From Aquanectria penicillioides (lineage: Eukaryota > Ascomycota > Sordariomycetes > Hypocreales > Nectriaceae), in contig PYIU01000005.1 in assembly GCA_003415625.1 (NCBI GenBank), positions 3,787,001-3,851,000 on the forward strand: a stretch of 64,000 nt of DNA, given 5' to 3'. Shown in pieces: positions 1 through 11,484 of this stretch; positions within the stretch are counted from its first letter, which is position 1, and each line of letters opens with the position of its first letter. Position numbers and translations under genes: made by a program. The notes under the pieces were generated by a model, which made no database searches, was not told the DNA's origin, and was given only the letters and a program-made list of their open reading frames with translations.

Positions 1-1745
1 GAAGCATTGGCGCAATATTGTTGACCGAAACGAGACAGGCTGGAAGGAACTATTTGACCGTGATGGCTACACTCTACCCCCTGGCGAGCTGAACAAGGCC
101 ATTGTTCAGGGCTGGGGTTGGCAGGATCCTGAGGGCCCCACCGGATATGAAAAGGACTTGAGCATGAGGAACCGTCTGACATCCACCGAGCACGAACTTA
201 CCCGCACGCTCCGAAACGAGGCCGCCCCCAAGTCCCGAACCTCCAAGCGAAAGAGGGCACTTAACACCTATTCGGCTTCTGAGAGATCCAAACGCCGGGC
301 GAGCGCTCAAGAAGCCGCCTCCCGAGACGAGAAGGCTCAGGCCGAAGTCAAACAGCACAAATCTGAAGGCCCCTTATCGGCTGCTAATGCCGCCGCTGCC
401 GCCGTCCCGGATCCCCATCTGGGCCACGCCAGCCTGCGCCAGCTGCATCTTTACAAATCTCTCTACCGTCGCCACCATATGATCCGCCAGAGCTGGACGA
501 GCGGCGAGGTTAAGCCGGGCCATGTGGCCTTTGCTGCCCACCCTCGCCATGTCATCACCTGCCTCCAGTTCGACGAAGACAAAATTATTACCGGAAGCGA
601 TGATACCCTTATTCACATCTACGATACTAAGACCGGAAAGCTGCGCAAGAAGCTCGAGGGCCACGAGGGAGGTGTCTGGGCCTTACAGTATGAGGGCAAC
701 ATGTTGGTCTCTGGATCCACTGACCGGTCTGTCCGAGTCTGGGATATCGAGCGGGGGCTCTGCCAGCAGGTTTTCTACGGACACACTAGTACGGTCCGTT
801 GCCTCCAGATCCTCATGCCCACCGAGACCGGCAAAGATTCCAACGGAACTGCCATTATGCAGCCGGAGAAGCCTCTTATCATTACTGGATCTCGAGATAG
901 CCAACTCCGAGTCTGGCGACTTCCCGAGGTGGGATCGCGCCGGTACATCCAGACTGGTCCCCCCGCCCACGAGTCTGACTGCCCGTACTTCATCCGAGTC
1001 CTGTCAGGCCATACCCACTCGGTACGAGCCATCTCGGCATACGGCGATACCCTGGTGAGCGGATCCTACGATAGCACCGTCCGCGTCTGGCGGATCAGCA
1101 CTGGGGAGGCTCTGCACGTGCTCCACGGACACTCTCAGAAGGTTTATTCCGTGGTGCTCGACCACGAGCGCAACCGCTGCATCTCGGGATCCATGGACTC
1201 ACTCGTCAAGATTTGGGATTTGGCTACGGGTGCTTGCCTCTTCACTCTCGAAGGCCACAGCCTTCTTGTTGGTCTTTTGGACCTTCGCGACGAGCGACTG
1301 GTGTCTGCTGCTGCCGATTCAACCTTGCGTATCTGGGATCCCGAGACGGGCAAGTGCAGAAACACGCTCATGGCGCATACCGGAGCCATAACTTGCTTCC
1401 AGCACGACGGCCGAAAGGTTATCAGCGGCAGCGAGAAGACGGTCAAGATGTGGGATGTTAGAACTGGCGAGTGTGTTCAGGATCTGCTGAGCGACCTCAG
1501 CGGCGTTTGGCAGGTTAAGTTTGACGAGAGGCGATGTGTTGCTGCTGTGCAACGTGACTCGCTCACATATGTCGAGGTATGTTCTAACCGAAGTAGTTTT
1601 GACAATTTGCGTTTGATTTGACTAACAACATTTCCAGATTCTCGACTTTGGAGCAGTCCGAGACGGAAAGCCCCCAGAGGAGTTGGGCAAGCGAATTTTG
1701 CTGAACGAGACCGAGGTTCGAGCAATGATTGAGGAGGAGGCATGA
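1..1745 (+). CDS. cdc4: Cdc4/Pop1-like F-box/WD40 protein (5' end outside window)
   Basis: Substrate-recognition subunit of an SCF ubiquitin ligase, expected to act in the nucleus on phosphorylated cell-cycle regulators. The reading frame is already open at base 2 and starts with a stretch (HWRNIVDRNETGWKELF) typical of the region just after an F-box, so the F-box and N-terminus lie off the window. A Lys/Arg/Ala-rich linker follows, then a WD40 propeller of about seven blades with repeated SGS-D-x-VRVWD motifs. An intron at 1577-1637 has donor gtatgt, branch ctaac and acceptor ttccag; exon 2 adds a short tail ending at the TGA of 1743-1745. The block PYFIRVLSGHTHSVRAIS is characteristic of the Cdc4/Pop1 group and argues against SconB/Met30, though the F-box itself cannot be seen. 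The internal ATG at 158 is not the true start. Confidence 0.88.
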
Positions 1746-2914
1746 GAAACTCTCTCTATGATGCAGAAATTACCGAGCATTGATGGATCCACGACTTTTG
1801 TTGGCGACAAAATTTGGACGGCATAATAAGGCAGCCTTCGGCGTTGATGGTCTCGCATACGAGGTGACAAGCATGGATAGGAACGGAAGGAACGGAAACG
1901 GCGTTGTCGGAATTTGCTGGAGGGAGGGATATACCTATTGTTTCGATCGACATTGCTTGTATTTTATTCATGTTTATAGGCAGATGTCATCATGGACAGG
2001 AGATGATTGTTTGGTGAGAAGCGGAAGGAGACTTTGCATTATGACATGGATAGGCCAGAAGCCAGTGATTATTACCAAAAACAAAAAAACGGACTCGAGT
2101 TTAAAAGTACAATGGTTGCAGAGGATTATTAGCTGATTGAGAACAAGTTTAGCCTTTGATATCTCGACTCGTCTTGACCCGTGAAATGATTATTTGATGT
2201 ATGCCTCCTCCGCACACCCCGCCGTTGAAGACAGGTAAGCATGATCTGGCCTCGTGCTCGTGAGCTGAACCCGGAGCACTTTTGACGCCTGATTTGACAA
2301 AGAATTGGCATAATGAAGGAATGCAGAGCGCAGATCCTTTGCCAGGGGGCCCACTTGGAGTTGTGTCCTGCATTAGGAGTGTCTGAGTCTCTGCCTTGGT
2401 GTCGGTCCTTGGGCAAGGCAGGTTCTGCAGTGTCGAGACTGATGAGCATTTGAAGCCAAGTAGATAGAACAACCGCGGCATTTTTTTTAATACGGAACCG
2501 GTTTGCAGTCATAGATTTCTGTATCGGACCGGTTCTCGTTGATTCTTGCTGATGTTGGTGCCGAGAAACTGAAACTCCGCAACACACGGCTCATTCCCGG
2601 ACGCCAAGGCCGAGCTGAACCTGCAAGTTGAACCTGTTAGTTGAACTGAAATGGACAAGGGGTTTCGATGAAGAGAGTTAAAATTAGTCTTATACCCGGC
2701 GCTTCGTGGTGGGTGGCTTCCTTTCCCAAACACAGCTTTCTAGAACGCCACCATTTCACGGTGTTCTTGCGTCGCGTCGTCGTGGTCCTTGCATGTACAA
2801 TTTTTTTTCTCGCTTTCGGCGCTGAGAGACAAGAGGGAATTTGGGTGCAGATTGTATGCCCTGGACAGCTGAAGGAGTAAGGGAAATCGGAAGTGACGGA
2901 ACAAATAAAGAAAC
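1746..2914. other. Intergenic region between cdc4-like gene and Q-rich gene
   Basis: About 1.17 kb without a convincing gene. It should hold the 3' UTR of the upstream gene and the promoter and 5' leader of the Q-rich protein gene at 2915. A T-run lies near 2803. Short open frames on both strands show no recognisable domains. No RNA gene was seen. Confidence 0.5.
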
Positions 2915-5698
2915 ATGGATCGGTTTAGCAAGATGATGTCTAAGGCGGAGGAGATTGTGCAGCTGGCGAATCAAGAGTATCAGAGGGCGAGACAGCAACA
3001 GCAACAGCAGCAACCACAACAAGCTCAAGGACAACAAGCCCAAGGACAAAGTCAGCATAGGCAGTACGGACAACCGGGACAACAAGAGCAATATGGTCAA
3101 TATGGCCAATTCGGACAGCACCAGTACAATACTCAATATGGGCAACCTCAGCAGTATCAGCCCCAGCAGTATCAGCCCCAGCAATATCAACCCCAGATGT
3201 ATCAACCTCAGACATATCAACCTCACCAGCCGTCGACGCCGTCGTCAACTTCATCGCCACGGCAGCAACCACAGAAACCCGATTACGCTCAATTCGCTAC
3301 CCAAACACCGCAACCTGCTCAATATGGCCTAAATCAGATCATGCAATCGGCTGATCAAGCTCTGGCCCAGGCCAACGCTCGGCAGCACCAAGTTCTCCAA
3401 CAGGCGGATCAAGAACTCGCCCGTCTCCGAGAGCAGCAAAAGGCCGCGCTTGCTGCTGCTCAGAAACAGGCCGAGGCCGAGAAGAAGAAGGCAGACGAGA
3501 TGCTCCGGAAACAGCAGAAGTTGGAACTCCAGCAGAAGTTGGAACTCCAGCGGAGGATGGAACTTCAGCAGCAGCAGGAACTTCAACAGCAGATGGAACT
3601 TCAGCAGCAGATGCAGCAGCTTCAACTCGAGAGCCAAGCGGCGCCACCGGTACCGGCTGCACAGTATCAGCCGAACCAACTTCCTCCTACTCAACCAGCT
3701 CAGAGTCCATCTCCCCAGTATGGAGATCCCAGAATTAGCATGCCCTCAAGGCAAAAGACTTTTGCGCCCCCTCCCGCTCAACAGGCACAAGTACAGGCAC
3801 AGTCACCTCAGCTCAGCCATGCTCCCCCTCCAGTTCAGCAATGTGCTCCTCAAACTCAAGCTCAACATAATTTTCCACCTCCCACAACTCAAGCGTCCCA
3901 GCCTACACCCTCGGCTGTTCCTTCAACGCAGGCTCAGCCACAATCGCCAACTCCAACCCCTTCAACACGACCTCCTATGGAGCCCCCTCGCCCATCACTC
4001 ACCCCTCCACCGCCCAAGTCTCACCCTTCAGGGGTAATGGTCATGGATGAGTGTCTTGCTGGCCCCGTAACATACGATCTGATCTGGTTTTTTCACCCAG
4101 AGGCGGCTTCGTTCCTTATTTGCACGAAATGCTACACCAAACATATCTGGGATTCGCCGTACCGCAATACTTTCAAGCGCGAACTGTTCACCGACAAGAA
4201 ACCTCGGAAATGCCTTTTCGGATCGGGCAGGATGAAAGAGCGGCTGTGGCCGGAAGCTGTCAAGTCTGGGGACCTGGGCCCCGTCTTGGACTTTTTCAGG
4301 TTCTTACCTACTGTCGGAGACTGTCCGCTGGCAAATATCAAAGACAATGAGACCTGGTACACAACCCCAGACATCCCGGGCATGACGGTTTGCAAATGGT
4401 GCTATGAGAATAGCTTAGCGGGAACGGCGTTTGAGCCACACTTCCAGTCCGAAGTCTCAGCCCAGGCCCTCTGCGACTCCAGCCATTGGTATATGCGGCG
4501 CTTGTTCGAAGACTACCTCAAGACGGGCAACTGGACTGCCTTTGCAGAGGGCGCCAAGATGCGTCTTCAGCTGCCCCCCTGCCTCAAGGAGACGCAGATC
4601 ATGGCAAACGAACGTGCGTGGTTCCGATCCAAGCGCGACCCGGAGAGTCTCTCGGTGTGCGTTGCGTGCTGGATGGACTACTTTTACGGGACGCCAGACG
4701 AGGACGCGTTTGTCCAAGTGCAGAGCGGCAGCTTCACAATCGGTTGTGCCATGGGCAGCCTCAACATTGTAGCACCCATTCAACACGCGATTGCCAAGAA
4801 GAACAGGCCCATCTTCTGGAAGGCGGTCCGGGCCATGGACGGCCACCCCTTTTGCGACCCCAAGGGGACCAAGGGCGCCGTGTGGTATACGCTTGTCAAC
4901 AACCCCGCGAACTTTGGCGTATGCGGAGCCTGCTATGCGGGCGTTGTGCAGGTGCTGGGAGGAACCAAGTTCTTTATGCCTCAGCAGGGCATCACCAAGG
5001 ACGACAAGTTCATTTGCTGCTTCAACTCCGGCAATGGTCGTGCCAGCAAGTACCTGGCCTTCTACACCGAGTCACTCCTGAAGGGTGACTTGATGCCCCT
5101 GGGCGACTTTGCCATGAAGGTTGGCCCCGTTTCGGTTTGTCAAGGGAGAAAGTTCGTCCGCGGGCGTAGACACTGGGGATGGGGAGTTGCCGCCATCTGC
5201 GAGGAGTGCTACGTCACCTTCGCCAAGGGCACCGCCTTGGAGAGCCGCTTCGTCCTCAAGGGCCAGCAGGACGCCGAAGCCAAGGAGCGCATGTGCGACC
5301 TCTCCTCGCCGCGCATGCGGGATCTGTACACAAAGGCGTGCCAGACGGGCGACTTGGAGGGCTTCCTCCAGTTCGGCGAGCACCGCCACCAGGTCTGGTG
5401 CGAGACGGTCCCCGTGTGCGAGAGGATCCTCAACCAGCAGAAGATTGCCGCCTCGCAAGCCCAGACGATGGGCATTTCGGGGACCTTCTACAAAGCCATG
5501 GGCGGCTCCGTGGACGCTGCCATGGGCCACAGCTACACCATGGGCAACTCGTACGCCGGGTATGGGCACGCGAACGAGTGGATGCTTCAGGGGGCTACGT
5601 ATGACAGACAGGCGAGGGAGATGTCGACCAATGTAATGAACCCGGGCAACATGATGCAGGCCCAGATGCTGGAGCAGAGGTGGAAAGAAGTGGAATGA
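2915..5698 (+). CDS. Q/P-rich protein with five CxxC-[YW] modules, function unknown
   Basis: Single-exon 927-residue protein; I do not recognise a named family. Residues 1-110 are Gln/Tyr/Pro-rich and prion-like with tandem YQPQQ units. About 130-240 is a charged, Gln-rich coiled coil (repeated LELQQ/MELQQ). About 240-370 is Pro/Gln-rich and disordered. The C-terminal half is cysteine-rich and modular: CxxC followed by Tyr or Trp begins at residues 403, 493, 582, 670 and 762, a spacing of 88-92 residues. Most modules also have a helix of the form R-x-L ... (T/S)G(D/N) followed by aromatic residues. No signal peptide or membrane segment is seen. The ATG at 2915 is preceded by an A-rich leader. 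The paired cysteines could bind zinc (inference). Similar proteins may be loosely annotated as matrix or membrane proteins, which this sequence does not support. Confidence 0.85.
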   Translation: MDRFSKMMSKAEEIVQLANQEYQRARQQQQQQQPQQAQGQQAQGQSQHRQYGQPGQQEQYGQYGQFGQHQYNTQYGQPQQYQPQQYQPQQYQPQMYQPQTYQPHQPSTPSSTSSPRQQPQKPDYAQFATQTPQPAQYGLNQIMQSADQALAQANARQHQVLQQADQELARLREQQKAALAAAQKQAEAEKKKADEMLRKQQKLELQQKLELQRRMELQQQQELQQQMELQQQMQQLQLESQAAPPVPAAQYQPNQLPPTQPAQSPSPQYGDPRISMPSRQKTFAPPPAQQAQVQAQSPQLSHAPPPVQQCAPQTQAQHNFPPPTTQASQPTPSAVPSTQAQPQSPTPTPSTRPPMEPPRPSLTPPPPKSHPSGVMVMDECLAGPVTYDLIWFFHPEAASFLICTKCYTKHIWDSPYRNTFKRELFTDKKPRKCLFGSGRMKERLWPEAVKSGDLGPVLDFFRFLPTVGDCPLANIKDNETWYTTPDIPGMTVCKWCYENSLAGTAFEPHFQSEVSAQALCDSSHWYMRRLFEDYLKTGNWTAFAEGAKMRLQLPPCLKETQIMANERAWFRSKRDPESLSVCVACWMDYFYGTPDEDAFVQVQSGSFTIGCAMGSLNIVAPIQHAIAKKNRPIFWKAVRAMDGHPFCDPKGTKGAVWYTLVNNPANFGVCGACYAGVVQVLGGTKFFMPQQGITKDDKFICCFNSGNGRASKYLAFYTESLLKGDLMPLGDFAMKVGPVSVCQGRKFVRGRRHWGWGVAAICEECYVTFAKGTALESRFVLKGQQDAEAKERMCDLSSPRMRDLYTKACQTGDLEGFLQFGEHRHQVWCETVPVCERILNQQKIAASQAQTMGISGTFYKAMGGSVDAAMGHSYTMGNSYAGYGHANEWMLQGATYDRQAREMSTNVMNPGNMMQAQMLEQRWKEVE

Positions 5699-5883
5699 CG
5701 AGGACACGAGGTTTAGAGAGATGGTTGAAATATATACGTGGAATGTTGACATGCTTTTTTCTACCTACTTCTTCTCCGTCTTGCATCATGGTCATTTGTA
5801 GAATACAATCCATCTTTATAATTTGCCTTTTTCCTGATTCGCCATGTCATGAGACATCATCCTTTTCTGCTTTGGCAACTGAC
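5699..5883. other. Convergent 3' intergenic spacer
   Basis: 185 bp AT-rich spacer between two converging genes (2915-5698 plus, 5884-7814 minus). It presumably holds both 3' UTRs and polyadenylation signals, so the transcripts may overlap antisense. No other feature seen. Confidence 0.5.
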
Positions 5884-7814
5884 TTAAAAGTCCAATCCCC
5901 AGATATCCAGCGTCGACATGGTAACGCGCACTCCCATCCACAACGCCGCCTTTCCGAGGATCAGATAACGTCCATCGGGGCTAAAGGTGGCGGCTGTCAC
6001 ATATCCGCTCTGGAACTTGATCGTGTACAGCACCTTGCCCGAGTACAGGTCGCTGATGTCGACGCCGTCATCGGTGCGGCAGCACAGGAAGCGGCAGTCC
6101 TGGGAGATGGCCATGGGCCAGCCCTCGCGGGTGCGGCGGGAGCCCAAGGTGTACGACTCGAGGGCCGACGTCGTGTAGTTCCAGTGGAAGACGGTGTCGC
6201 CCCAGATGGACACGACGATGGCGCTGTCGGGCGTGACGCCCAAGAACAGCGGCTTCTTCCAGGTGTCGGCGTCCAGCTTGGCGATGGACTTGCCCGCCTC
6301 CGGGCTGGTAAGTCGGATAGTGCCGTCGCGGGACTGCGACACGAGCGCCTTGCCGTTGGGCGTGAAGACGGCCTGCGTTACCTCGTCCAGGTGGCAGCTC
6401 AAGACGCGGGCGCGGTCCAGCACGCCGCCCGACTTGACGTCGATGAGGGCGATGCGGTTCCGGGAGCTGCCGACGGCGAGCCACCGGCTGTCCCGGGAGA
6501 AGCAGAGCGGCTTCGCGCCGGGCCAGCGCATCTGCTGGATCTTGCGGCCGTTGATGTAGTCGCCCAGGACGACGCTGGGCTTCCTGAAGTTGACGCCGTC
6601 GTGGGTCAGGGGGCTGAGGCTGCGCGGCTCCTCCTCGCAGAGGTACGTCCAGGTGCGGCCGTTTTCGCTAAACATCATGTTGACGCCGTGCTGGTTGGAC
6701 AGGATGGAGATTTGGTTGGCGTTGGTGTCGTAGAAGCGGGTTGGAGGGTCCATGGTGGACACGGCGATGGTGGGTTGGTTGTTGCGGGTGAGGAACGCGA
6801 TCTGCACGACCTCGTTGTTGGAGAGCTCCTTCTTGGCGAGGTGCTGGAGTCTGATGGTCAAGGGAGTTGGGTTGGAGATGCCAATGGCGTTGTAGTCGGG
6901 CACCTCTGGGTTTGTTTCTGAGTGCATGGAGGAGACGGCCGTGCTGGAGATGTAAGTGTCATGTCCGGACAACAGATAAAGGTGTGGTGTGTGCGATACT
7001 CAGGACAAGTAGGCGTGAGAAGGAGCATAGATGAATATAATAGACTCACCCAGAGATTGCAGTAGGAGGCTCGTCTATAGGAGCAGACAGACCTGGCATC
7101 ACTTGCTCCATGTACTCCTGCAAAGCACTCACAAACTCGAGGAGGACTGGGAGCTGGTCCTGGACACGGGAGTCGTCGTTCTCAGAATCATCCGCCAGGC
7201 GAGCCCGCAGATTAACGCCCTCTTGCAGAATCTGCGAGTCACTATATGCCGGCAGCTCATTCTGGTTTGAATTGGGCCGGAAGTTGATGGCACTGTTTAC
7301 TCGTCAGTTAGCCTCCCATTCATTACATTGTTGTTGGTCAAAGGAAACGGCCCAAGCTCCCAGACCTAGGAAGGGGGATGAGGCTGGACAGGACTTACAA
7401 TAAAATGACATCCAAGCCCAAGTTCAAAGCAGTCCTAGCATTCTCAGCTAGGCGGCCAAGGGGAAGAAGTCGCTCGGCGGTGTGCTCGAGCCAGGCGTTG
7501 CTCGTCTCCTCCCCCTCCTCGGGCTTCTCCAGCGCATCGTCAACCTCCTCGACCAAGGCGCCGGCGCTCTCGACAACATTCCTCAGCGCCGTCGACAGCT
7601 TCTCCGGGACGGAAGCTGAGCCGTCCTCGATGGCCTCGGCGTTGTGGTTCAGCAGCCGCGCCACCATCTGGATCTCAGACAGCTCCCGAGACAAGCCGGT
7701 GAGGTCCATCCGCGCAACAGGGTACTGGACGACGAAGTCGCCGAGCACGCCGGTCGTGCTCGTCACGGCCTCCTGGAGAGCCACGCAGAGCGCGCTGATG
7801 CCTTCTTCGGCCAT
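5884..7814 (-). CDS. Fungal protein with helical N-terminal domain and WD40-like propeller
   Basis: Three exons on the minus strand: 7814-7399, 7292-7050 and 6943-5884, with introns of 106 bp each (donors gtaagt and gtgagt). The joins keep frame and give 572 residues. Residues 1-140 are mostly helical (MAEEGISALCVALQEAV...) and look like the N-terminal helical domain often found on fungal STAND/NACHT proteins (inference). A linker rich in Asp/Glu and Pro follows (about 140-220). The C-terminal 350 residues form a WD40-like propeller with degenerate repeats such as GTIRLTSPEAGKSIAKLD and FSPDGRYLILG. There is no nucleotide-binding domain between the two parts. The role is unknown; a scaffold or signalling function is only a guess. 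The gene converges on the Q-rich gene. Confidence 0.8.
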
Positions 7815-9336
7815 GATGGGGACAGGCGGGTTACTATTTACAAACGCGCAAAGGCGAGGAGGAAGACGGCGCGCAGAGGTGGTGAGATTTCAAAAGGTGA
7901 TGATGGCGTTAGTGACAGACAGGGTTGCGGGGATATTGAGAATGGGCGGCTTAGATGGCGGTCGACCTGGACTTTTTTCGTCGACGGGCAACGTTTGGAA
8001 ATCAAGAATGTCGCACGGGAGAAGCTCTCATGTTGATGAAGCCCTTGCAGGATTGCAAAAGCTTGAGCGATGCTCCAGAAATGCGAGGCTGCCAGAAATG
8101 GATGGAGCTTGGCACGGAGCACCTGGGGACAACGTCACGACCGGGATCGGCGGCGTTGATAGGCGGCTTAGCTTGGGGAGCGTACGTACTACGATTCGAT
8201 ATATGGGGATCACGACGCTGCAAGAGGACTCGGCCGAGCAAGAAACGGGACAAATCCCCGTATTTACCTCAAAAAATGCCCAAGGTTTGAGAAGATTGGG
8301 TTGGGCGATGATGCGTGAAGTGCTAAAGAAGTCAATGGCGGAGTCATGGCTTGGCTGCCGTGACGGGCTTAACGGCGGCGGCGGCGGCGGGGAGAGAGAA
8401 GAAGAAGAGGAGAAATTGATCAGAGCCTCCGTCTCGGTGAAGGCGACGAGAAGGCGCAAGGTGAAGGATTCAACGATGGTGAGCAGCGCTGAGCGCCAAG
8501 CGGCGCAGCTGTTTACAGATGTTGCCGAGAGATTCCAGCGATCTCGTTGCGACCAGGATGATTTACACGTTGGGTGCGACGATCCGAGAGCGGTAATTCT
8601 ACGATTCAAGCTTAATTGCCTGACATCTCACAACGCCAAGAGACGAACGCGTGTATTTGCTTCGCCCGCCGAGCCCGAGACCGGACGAGCAGTTTACGAT
8701 AGATTTTTCCATTTCAAATTTTACACATTTTTTCCCCCCCGTAGGTATATTTTCTTCTACGGCGGACGGCGTAGTTTGGCTGTTGCCAGGCCTCGATGGA
8801 GACGGGCGGGGGGGTGTGCGCGAGAAATCTGGGGGAGGGCACAAGAGCAAATGACGATGCTGTTGAAACCGTGCTGGCGAGTGCGGGGGAGTCAACGGGT
8901 TTAGACACGGCAATTAACGTGCGCCGCCGAAATAAAACGGTCTGCAAGTGGCAGGGAGGACAAAGATCAAGGAAGTTGTTCAAAAAAAAAAAGGAAACGA
9001 GAATGAATGACGAAAGTGAAGCAATATGGAATGGAGTAGAATTCACTCATCAGCTGTCGTTGCATGTCCGTTTCGATGAGAAATGGACAGTGATGTATTC
9101 GTGCAGCGCAACAGCGATGCGCGCTGTGGCCTGCGACGTTTAGGTGCAAAATGTAACCTCGGCATGGATAGTGCTTTCTGAACTTACTAATGGGGTAATT
9201 TTATCTCTCGTGCACACACCACACATTCGCATCGCAGCGGAGCACATGGAACATGAAGCCTCTATAACGGACTCAGACCGACAATGGTGAACCGTTTTGG
9301 CGGTGCGCCGACTAGGGACTGCTGATGGGGTATGGG

Positions 9337-9363
9337 TTTTTTTTTTTTTTTTTTTTTTTTTTT
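9337..9363. repeat. Poly-T tract
   Basis: 27 consecutive T residues in the gene-free region. A second T run of 26 lies at 10668-10693. They could be poly(A) tails of minus-strand retroposed sequence, but no flanking target duplication was found. Confidence 0.9.
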
Positions 9364-10667
9364 CCCTTTCTGGGCCTTCCCAGTTTAGGGTCTTCCGTTT
9401 TGTCGGGGAGAGATTCCGCTCGAGCTGATGATGCTGATCCTGGGAATCGGCATCACACCACGCATGGGGCTGTTGTCAGGTCTCACGGAGCAAGACGGTG
9501 CTCGTGCACGTATTCCTCCTTTTTTGACTTTATCAGAGGCGAAGCGAATTAGACCACCATATTTGTCCAGAGATAGGAGATGTACAATACGAATTGGGAG
9601 TGGGAGGGGAGAGAGGGGGCCGTGTTGATAGACGACTCAGCGAGAGGCATTTTGACAGCATCGGCTCCCAAGAGGACGGAGACAGCGGTAGGGATGATTA
9701 CGGTCAGGTCAGGTCAGGTCAGCCCGAAAATGCAAGGGAAGCAGGGAACAGGTGGCCATCGAGGGCGTGTTAGTGCTGGCCTTTGCCAATGTCCCCGACT
9801 CCCCTCTGGCTACTGTATGCCGTGCATGTCGGCGACTCCTCCACTGCAGCGACGAGACGGCGATGATGGGTGCAGGCCTGGGCATCCCGAGCCAGATCGC
9901 GGGCGTCCTGTTCGCTTTTGCTCGCAGCTGTGCTGTAGCTAGCTCTCGAGGCAAGGCACAGATGCAGACCCAGGCACAATCGTAAGACTGGGCTAGAGCT
10001 TTTGGGGCCCGAACGAGGGTGATAGGCTCAAACGGCCTGACGGAGCAGACGGAGCCGGTGGATGGGCTCGCTCCCTCGTCCGCCACTGATGATGTGTCGT
10101 CGTGTCTATCGTCGTGAGGTGTTTGCCCCGGAAGCTCGGGAGGCAGCATGTACTGTACTATGTAAAGGCAAGGCAAGGCAGGGTAAGGCAAAGGTAGGTC
10201 GGTGCAAGGGCGGTAGGAACGGAACCGCCGCGCGCCACGATGATGAACGAGATCTGGTGTTTTCGTGTGTGGCCCTCTCATCTGGAAGGGGGCCCTTTTT
10301 GGGCCACGAAAAAAAAAACGAGTTTCCAGACTCCGGGGATCCGGGACAAACGTGGGCTGTGAAGCCATATTGGCGGACTGACTGCATGTAGTGAGCAACC
10401 TTGCGTGCTATGGTCCGAGGGGGGCGTGTTGCTCGAGTCACTCAACAGGATCTGGACCTTGCGTCCTTTGCGTCCGGAGTAAGACGGCGACCATGACAGC
10501 TGGACAAGAGAAGGGAAGTCAAACTGAGCCACAAACGGGCGGCGTGGGGGACGCCGAAGAAGCGTTAAGAAATAGTACCCAAGCCACATTTGCCGGCACT
10601 GACGAGTCTTTTCAGGTCTGGTGATGAGGCTTGGGCGGCGTGGATATGCTGGGCAGGCAAAATGGGC

Positions 10668-10693
10668 TTTTTTTTTTTTTTTTTTTTTTTTTT
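10668..10693. repeat. Poly-T tract
   Basis: 26 consecutive T residues, 1.3 kb from a similar run. Flanked by TTGGGCGG/GGGCAGGC-rich sequence on the left; no recognisable element attached. Confidence 0.9.
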
Positions 10694-11467
10694 GCCCTTG
10701 TCCTGTCCAGTCCATTCCGCCGTCTGTCTCTCGTCGATGACCCATACTCCGTGCTGTATGTATGTACCCTGCCCAACGTCGTCGCAGGTCTCGTCTGGCT
10801 CTGTGCTGACGCCGACCCTTACGCCGGCGGCACACGACGCCAGAAAAGAAGAAAAGCCGCCAACGGCAGCAGCCCAGGGCGAGCACATGTAAGAACTCGG
10901 ACAGGATGACAGTGTTTGCGCGTCGGCGTCTCAGGGCTCCGGAGCACAGGCCCAGGGCAGGCGACGGATGGGAGATCGACAGCCATCAGCAGCAGCGGCG
11001 GCATCGGTATCAGCAACGATCCCCGGCGGCGGTTGTTAAGAGGACGCCCAGAGGCAGGGGCTACCCGTGCCATCCGCCCATCCATCATTAGTGAACTTGG
11101 GCGGTATTCGCAACGGCCCTGCGTGCCCGCCTCCATCCAGCTTTTCCGGTCGGTACCTAGAATAACATGCCTCGAAGTCATGGCCATGCTGGCATTGGCA
11201 TACAGACATGTACGTACCAGTACCGTTGTACCTAGATCTCCCCTTAGCCGCTTAGCAGCACGACGCCGAAAATGGGTACAGCACAAGGCGGCCAGCAAAG
11301 TCCATACGGTTACAGCTCACATCCCAGCCCCGTCATTCTTTGATAGGATCTCCGCCGTACCACATGTCGCATCCTCAATCGCCGCCCTAGTCTCCCGCCA
11401 TGGACCCATCCACCGACTGATTGGGCCATGGAACACGTCCTGAGACTGCTGTGACTCGCCCCTTTCT

Positions 11468-11484
11468 GGGGGGGGAGGGGGGGG
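11468..11484. repeat. G-rich tract
   Basis: Two runs of eight G separated by one A. It could form a G-quadruplex on the plus strand or simply be a slippage-prone simple repeat. Confidence 0.8.

Noticed and set aside
5680..6921. 413-codon plus-strand frame
   Set aside because: Antisense shadow of the propeller exon 6943-5884; the composition is Gly/Ala/Asp/Val-rich and no domain is present.
7378..8904. Long plus-strand open frame of 508 codons
   Set aside because: It is antisense to exon 1 of the 5884-7814 gene and runs into low-complexity, Arg/Ser/Gly-rich sequence with no domain; the minus-strand gene explains the conserved part.
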